In this document: one piece after another, positions 37,112 through 38,246 of the stretch
Position numbering within the stretch: the first letter of the stretch is position 1
Layout of the letters: the number at the start of each line of letters is the position of its first letter
IMG/VR virus record: IMGVR_UViG_3300049595_002741
Coordinates: 1 to 38,246 of that record
DNA length: 38,246 nucleotides
Origin: a virus
Reading direction: 5' to 3' (one strand)
Position numbers and translations under genes: made by a program
Notes under the pieces: generated by a model
What the model was told of the DNA's origin: nothing
The model's database searches: none
Seen by the model: only the letters and a program-made list of their open reading frames with translations

Positions 37112-37140
37112 AGCTTACTGCATGCAGGCCGGTTTGTCAA
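37112..37140 (-). promoter_or_regulatory. Promoter (TTGACA-17-TAAGCT)
   Basis: Upstream is GGCGAGCGCCG, a palindromic relative of the 9-mer. Drives the 40-residue and HTH genes. Confidence 0.72.
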
Positions 37141-37261
37141 ATCGGCGCTCGCCGGTTAAAAGTTTCTTCAGTCGCTGCCATCTATACTTTTCACGAACCG
37201 TTAAAAGTTCCTGCGGGCCATGTGGTCCCTGTGGGCCCTGTGGTCCCTTCGGCCCATTCAC
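37115..37261 (-). CDS. Possible tiny collagen-like protein (48 residues)
   Basis: A GTG-started frame reads NGPKGPQGPQGPHGPQ, five Gly-Pro-X triplets, then ELLTVREKYRWQRLKKLLTG and a basic tail ending in PACMQ. It fits exactly between the 37277 stop and the next promoter, which it overlaps at its 3' end. No ribosome binding site is seen, so expression is uncertain; the repeat may instead be a DNA or RNA structure. Confidence 0.35.
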   Translation of the reverse strand: MNGPKGPQGPQGPHGPQELLTVREKYRWQRLKKLLTGERRFDKPACMQ

Positions 37262-37275
37262 GAACCGTTAAAAGT
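37190..37275. repeat. 19-bp direct repeat, two copies 67 bp apart
   Basis: TTCACGAACCGTTAAAAGT occurs at 37190-37208 and 37257-37275. The core GTTAAAAGT recurs at about 37155 and 38172, and GTTAAAAAGTTT at 36721 and 36755. Confidence 0.75.
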
Positions 37276-37276
37276 A

Positions 37277-37633
37277 TTAGTGCTCTTCAGATCCGAGCCG
37301 GTGATCCAACATCTCTTGGGTCAGGCCGTCGATCATTACAGTCCCGTGCGCATTGTGCATGCTGTGCGTAACAACGTATCCGATCCGTCCGCGTACCTGG
37401 TATCCATTGCGGATCATGAGCGTGCCGTTGTCGTCGTATACGGTCCAGAACTGTTGAACCGGCAGCTGGACAATGTGATCCCATTCCGGGCCGTCATGTT
37501 CGTATAGCAGGCCGCTTAGCCGCGCCTGGGGGTTGATGTGATTCGGTTGAGGTTTATAGGCCTGTAGCCACTCAGAGAATCCGATGTGCTGTTCTACGTA
37601 TCGATAGTTATCAATGTTGAATTCTTTTGACAT
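37277..37633 (-). CDS. Small protein, paralogue of the 29130 gene
   Basis: 118 residues behind GGAGAGACTGAAGA. FWTVYDDNGTLMIRNGYQVR followed by GRIGYVVTHSMHNAHGTVMI parallels the middle of the 29130-29516 protein. It lacks the cysteine ribbon. GATC-rich. Function unknown. Confidence 0.72.
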   Translation of the reverse strand: MSKEFNIDNYRYVEQHIGFSEWLQAYKPQPNHINPQARLSGLLYEHDGPEWDHIVQLPVQQFWTVYDDNGTLMIRNGYQVRGRIGYVVTHSMHNAHGTVMIDGLTQEMLDHRLGSEEH

Positions 37634-37772
37634 TCTTCAGTCTCTCCTCATCCGTGATGCTTGGATCTGGAATGTAGCGATCCCAGCTTCCTTGTTCGTT
37701 CCCCTCGTAAACCTCGCCCGTTTCTCGATCGACCAACAACCACTTCTCTGGAGCTCGAGTGTACACCGTCAT
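37611..37772 (-). CDS. Small protein with RETGEVYEGN motif, unknown
   Basis: 53 residues if started at ATG 37772; the open frame extends to ATG 37868, overlapping the upstream gene, so the start is uncertain. It contains TVYTRAPEKWLLVDRETGEV and SWDRYIPDPSITDEERLKN. Overlaps the next gene by 23 bp. No family is recognised. Confidence 0.6.
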   Translation of the reverse strand: MTVYTRAPEKWLLVDRETGEVYEGNEQGSWDRYIPDPSITDEERLKNVKRIQH

Positions 37773-37830
37773 CACGACAGCATTGTTGCGTTCAGGATAT
37801 TTCCTCCCCGTGCGGTTATTAGGTTCGTGA

Positions 37831-38246
37831 TCAGCTAACAAGTTCGAACAACCCCGTATCCTTCGCAAGCCTCTTCAGCGTGTTTACGTCGGGCAGGCCG
37901 TTTGCGTCTTTTCCAACATATCCTATCATTCGTTGATACCTAGCGCACGCCGCTGCGGTTACTGAGTCCCACTTGCCAGGCTGCACGCCCCTAATGTCGG
38001 TTACCGTTGCGAGGGCTAGCTGAATGATTTCGATCTTCTTGTTACGGTCTCCGGGCCGGATTTCTTTATCGATCTTTATTTGTTGAGGATTGCGGGCCGC
38101 CTCATCAATAAACTTGAGTTCACTCGACTCAACTTTGGTCCGGCCGCCATCCAGGAATTTCATTAACCGTTCGTTAAAAGTTGGGCGCCCCCCGTTTGCT
38201 GTTGGATGGCAGAAGACTAGGACCTCGTTGATGGAGCGGATCTTCT
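37831..38246 (-). CDS. Protein with peptidoglycan-binding-like domain (5' end outside window)
   Basis: The frame is open to the right edge, so the ATG at 38163 need not be the start. It reads KIRSINEVLVFCHPTANGGR in the visible upstream part. The C-terminal ~75 residues, IRPGDRNKKIEIIQLALATV, GKWDSVTAAACARYQRMIGY and GLPDVNTLKRLAK, follow the PG_binding_1 repeat plan (GD...IQ.AL...G.W...T..A...Q...G...G.pD..T...L). It may be the tail of a wall-active enzyme or a virion protein; the catalytic part is not visible. Confidence 0.6.
   Translation of the reverse strand, partial: KIRSINEVLVFCHPTANGGRPTFNERLMKFLDGGRTKVESSELKFIDEAARNPQQIKIDKEIRPGDRNKKIEIIQLALATVTDIRGVQPGKWDSVTAAACARYQRMIGYVGKDANGLPDVNTLKRLAKDTGLFELVS

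Noticed and set aside
1-38246. Prophage in a bacterial chromosome
   Set aside because: No integrase, attachment site or host gene is visible; the window is phage-like from end to end. A prophage with genes outside the window cannot be excluded.
1-38246. CRISPR array
   Set aside because: The repeats seen are short promoter elements spaced by whole genes, not regularly spaced 25-40 bp repeats.

Overview
The window looks like part of the genome of a tailed double-stranded DNA phage (Caudoviricetes) that infects an actinobacterium. It carries a large terminase subunit, a portal protein, an NlpC/P60 lysis enzyme, a phage-encoded tmRNA and tRNA-Asn, and dozens of very small genes packed end to end. 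The actinobacterial host is inferred from four things: most ribosome binding sites read AGAAAGGA, matching the extended 16S 3' tail of Gram-positive bacteria; several starts look leaderless; one regulator resembles ClgR; and several small proteins resemble actinophage families. The moderate G+C content would suit a planktonic actinobacterium, but that is a guess. No integrase, CRISPR array or host housekeeping gene is visible.

Layout. Almost everything is on the minus strand, so transcription runs right to left. Positions 1-10.6 kb hold the packaging and head module: terminase, two small proteins, portal, a Dps-like ferritin, a small virion-type protein and a giant protein. The giant protein appears to continue, by a programmed -1 ribosomal frameshift at an A7 heptamer, into a second frame that runs off the left edge. 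Positions 10.6-14.0 kb hold tmRNA, tRNA-Asn, a 2OG-Fe(II) oxygenase, a methyltransferase, a family 2 glycosyltransferase, small basic proteins and an unassigned structured RNA with its own promoter. Positions 14.0-17.1 kb hold heme oxygenase and a full-length catalase-peroxidase (KatG). Positions 17.1-19.8 kb hold two double-HTH proteins around a lysis cassette (NlpC/P60 enzyme plus three small membrane proteins). Only 19.97-21.19 kb is on the plus strand (a GT32-like glycosyltransferase and a zinc-motif protein). A 540-bp gene-free stretch separates it from the convergent small-gene region.

Positions 21.7-37.1 kb are a long block of short, mostly unknown genes. Many have their own sigma70-like promoter, a stereotyped AGAAAGGAT ribosome binding site and an intrinsic terminator. 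Two recurrent elements lie upstream of these promoters: GCGTGTCGC in either orientation, and an 18-bp element with two GTTAT half-sites 11 bp apart. Recognisable products include a ClgR-like regulator, a DUF3846 protein, a MoxR-type AAA+ ATPase with a VWA partner, a GP88-like cysteine protein and a MerR-like HTH. The right end (37.1-38.2 kb) holds further small proteins and a partial gene with a peptidoglycan-binding-like domain.

How it fits together. KatG (removes peroxide), heme oxygenase (frees iron from heme) and Dps (stores iron using peroxide) form a plausible oxidative-stress and iron module carried by the phage. In the small-gene region, short hairpins expose the sequence complementary to the shared ribosome binding site. 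At least one has its own promoter and terminator, which suggests an RNA-level control system for the many small genes. The frameshift, the RNAs and the oxidative module are the most novel parts of the window.
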